A stretch of 64,000 nt of DNA from Ceratothoa steindachneri (Eukaryota; Arthropoda; Malacostraca; Isopoda; Cymothoidae). The notes under the pieces are model-generated. The model made no database searches and was not told the origin of the DNA. It saw nothing but the letters and a program-made list of their open reading frames with translations. The position numbers were made by a program, and so were the translations under genes. This document shows positions 62,215 through 64,000 of this stretch, piece by piece; position 1 is the first letter of the stretch, and every line of letters begins with the position of its first letter. Location: assembly GCA_963969495.1 (NCBI GenBank), contig OZ018328.1, forward strand, positions 1 to 64,000. The letters are read 5' to 3'.

Positions 62215-62725
62215 GAAGTTAACCTAAGGAAAATTTCTGAGAAGAAAAGGGCATTCCAGAGATTATACAGAGAAAGTACTTTTGCCAATTTAAATCATTA
62301 CAAGTCGACCAGAAATTAGCTAAATAAGATTATTAAGAGAAGTAAAAGGGCAGCACGGTGGGGATGGGTAGGTGGAGCTCGTAGCCATGACAAGCTACAA
62401 GCATGGTTTCTAACTATGAAGAATCTCTAGCTGGGCATAATGATTCTAAAGGACTTCATAGTTACTTGTGGAACAAAGAGACTGACAAGCCTGCTGTCGT
62501 GCCTTTGATCATTGATGGTTCCTGGGTGTATGACAGCAGTTCAGTGGCTAACCATATGTGAGGAAAGCGCCCTTAAATCCTTTTCCTCACCAGTATTTTA
62601 TTTCTAAGCTAACCTTTGATAATCTTACGGTTATTGATGTGCTAAATGCTTTAAAGATGTTTAAAAAATCCCCCAAAATCTGGCCCTGACAATATTCCTT
62701 CAACTGTTTTGAAAAACTCCCACAG
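62215..62725 (+). pseudogene. LINE ORF2 fragment: linker before the RT
   Basis: Plus strand, several frames. EKKRAFQRLYRESTFANLNHY is followed by KIIKRSKR, then SKGLHSYLWNKETDKPAVVP and LIIDGSWVYDSSSVANHM, then SGPDNIPSTVLKNS, the start of the RT fingers. The pattern is that of the region between endonuclease and RT in CR1/L2-like LINEs. Stops and frameshifts are common. Confidence 0.7.
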
Positions 62726-62734
62726 TTCTCTGTT

Positions 62735-63632
62735 ATCCCCGAAGGAGAAATCAAAAAGAAGATCACTGACCTAATGACGAATAAGTCACCTGGCCCGGAT
62801 GGGTTTCTACCTAAAGTGTTGAAAGAAGTGCGCGATCAAGTGTCACAACACCTGAGCGCAATCTTCAACATGCCAATCCGGACCGAATGCGTTCCTAGAG
62901 ACTGGTGTGAGGCCGAGGTGACTCCTATCTTCAAGAAAGGAGACCGTAGCCAACCGTCGAACTACCGACCTATCAGTCTGACTTCGATAGTCAGTAAACT
63001 CATGGAAAGCATGATGGTGGACAAAATGACGTCGTATTTAGAGTCAAACCTGCTACTGAGGAGTTCCCAGCACGGCTCCTGAAGGCAACGGTGATGCCTG
63101 ATTAACCTTGTGGAATTCTTCCACTTCGTCTTCAGTGAGCACGATCAGGATAAGGTGGTGGATGTGGTGTACTTAGACTTTCAGAAAGCCTTTGATAAGG
63201 TAACACACCGTCACCTTCTCCAGGAAGGGCGAGCGCTGGGCATAGACGGAAAAGTAGCCAGCTGGATCGAGAACTGGCTAAGTTGCAGACGGCAACGGGT
63301 GGTGGTGAATGGACAGGTTTCTGAGTGGGTGCCCGTTACTAGCGGGGTGCCTCAAGGTTCTGTCCTTGGACCACTACTATTCATCATCTATGTACATCAA
63401 CGACATGGATGGTGACATGGTTGCCAAGATTTCCAAATTTGCCGACGATACCAAGCTTGGTATGAACGTTGCAAAGGATGGAAATACTGCAAGCCTGCAC
63501 GAAGATCTTCAGAAGATTGGGGAGTGGTCTGATACGTGGCAAATGCCTTTCAACGTTAACAAATGCAAAGTGATGCATATCGGCCACCGAAATCGTCAAT
63601 CACCCTGTAGCGAGCCGAAAATATATCTCTAA
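62735..63632 (+). pseudogene. CR1-type LINE ORF2 fragment: RT fingers and palm
   Basis: Plus strand. MTNKSPGPDGFLPKVLKEVR and FKKGDRSQPSNYRPISLTSI (62,774-63,000) are RT motifs 0-2. After a stop at 63,080, [19 protein letters not shown] is motif A with its Asp and [17 protein letters not shown] is motif B. After a frameshift near 63,395, KFADDTKLG is motif C with the FADD pair, and EWSDTWQMPFNVNKCKVMHI follows. The last block also occurs at 16.8 kb, so the same subfamily is present twice. One stop and one frameshift are the only clear lesions, suggesting a young copy. It ends near 63,632. Confidence 0.88.
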
Positions 63633-64000
63633 TCCCAATCTATCCAACCCGCTTCCTAGACTGTCCGGACGTGAGAAATCGAGGGAGAATGAAATGGATT
63701 GTATATACAGTCCCTTTACTTACAAAAGGATACAGTTATATTTACAGCAATTTATATTTACAAGGGAAGTGTGCACACTTCAAAATGAGGCCAAATTCCC
63801 CAATCCAAATAAGATACCAAAAGAGAATTTTACAACAGGCGAATACAACAAATTTACTTATATATCTACACAAAACATAAAAAAACACAACAACCGAACG
63901 AAAAGGGGCACACGCTATCACTTGTGTGCTGGAGGTGGATGGTAGTAAACTGACATAAAAGGAGGCAGGATTGTCAACCAATGCGGGTATGGTGGTCCAG
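63633..64000. other. No gene recognised
   Basis: The stretch to the window end shows no domain, splice pattern or repeat I can support. Confidence 0.4.

Overview
The window looks like repeat-rich animal chromosomal DNA, most likely from an arthropod and plausibly a decapod crustacean. There are no bacterial operons, the genes have GT-AG introns, and most of the sequence is decayed non-LTR retrotransposon (LINE). The organism call is an inference from the mix of I-group and CR1/L2 LINEs and the style of the zinc-finger gene; nothing in the window names a species.

One LINE family, called family A here, dominates. It is an I-group element. ORF1 has three CCHC zinc knuckles. ORF2 carries AP-endonuclease, reverse transcriptase and RNase H, and the 3' end is poly(A). 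The most complete copy lies on the minus strand at about 5.8-12.7 kb, with a second 5' half at 12.7-17.0 kb. Further fragments occur at 4.1-5.8, 17.0-17.8, 26.2-26.4, 31.1, 32.8-35.6, 37.5-43.9 and 49.3-59.8 kb. Almost all point the same way (minus) and all ORFs are broken. Copies beyond 49 kb are more AT-rich and look older. A second I/Jockey-group LINE (family B) fills 26.4-31.8 kb. CR1/L2-type reverse-transcriptase fragments sit at 2.9-3.9, 16.0-16.9, 48.2-48.9 and 62.2-63.6 kb, and another reverse transcriptase type at 59.9-60.8 kb.

The best candidate host gene is a minus-strand C2H2 zinc-finger gene. Two short upstream exons (47,493-47,570 and 47,099-47,257) and a terminal exon (36,051-37,121) with about ten tandem Krueppel-type fingers are all joined in phase 0. 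The roughly 10-kb intron between the last two is packed with LINE debris, a Gypsy RNase H fragment and a tRNA-like SINE.

The most interesting unit is at 19,982-22,278. A broken copy of a widespread, uncharacterised arthropod protein family lies between long inverted repeats, which suggests the family is a transposase of a DNA transposon. Other notable structures are two 33-40 bp family A insertions flanked by 9-10 bp target-site duplications, a 37-bp minisatellite that appears to have grown out of LINE coding sequence, a 1.33-kb tandem array of LINE 5' modules, and a 359-bp tandem duplication.
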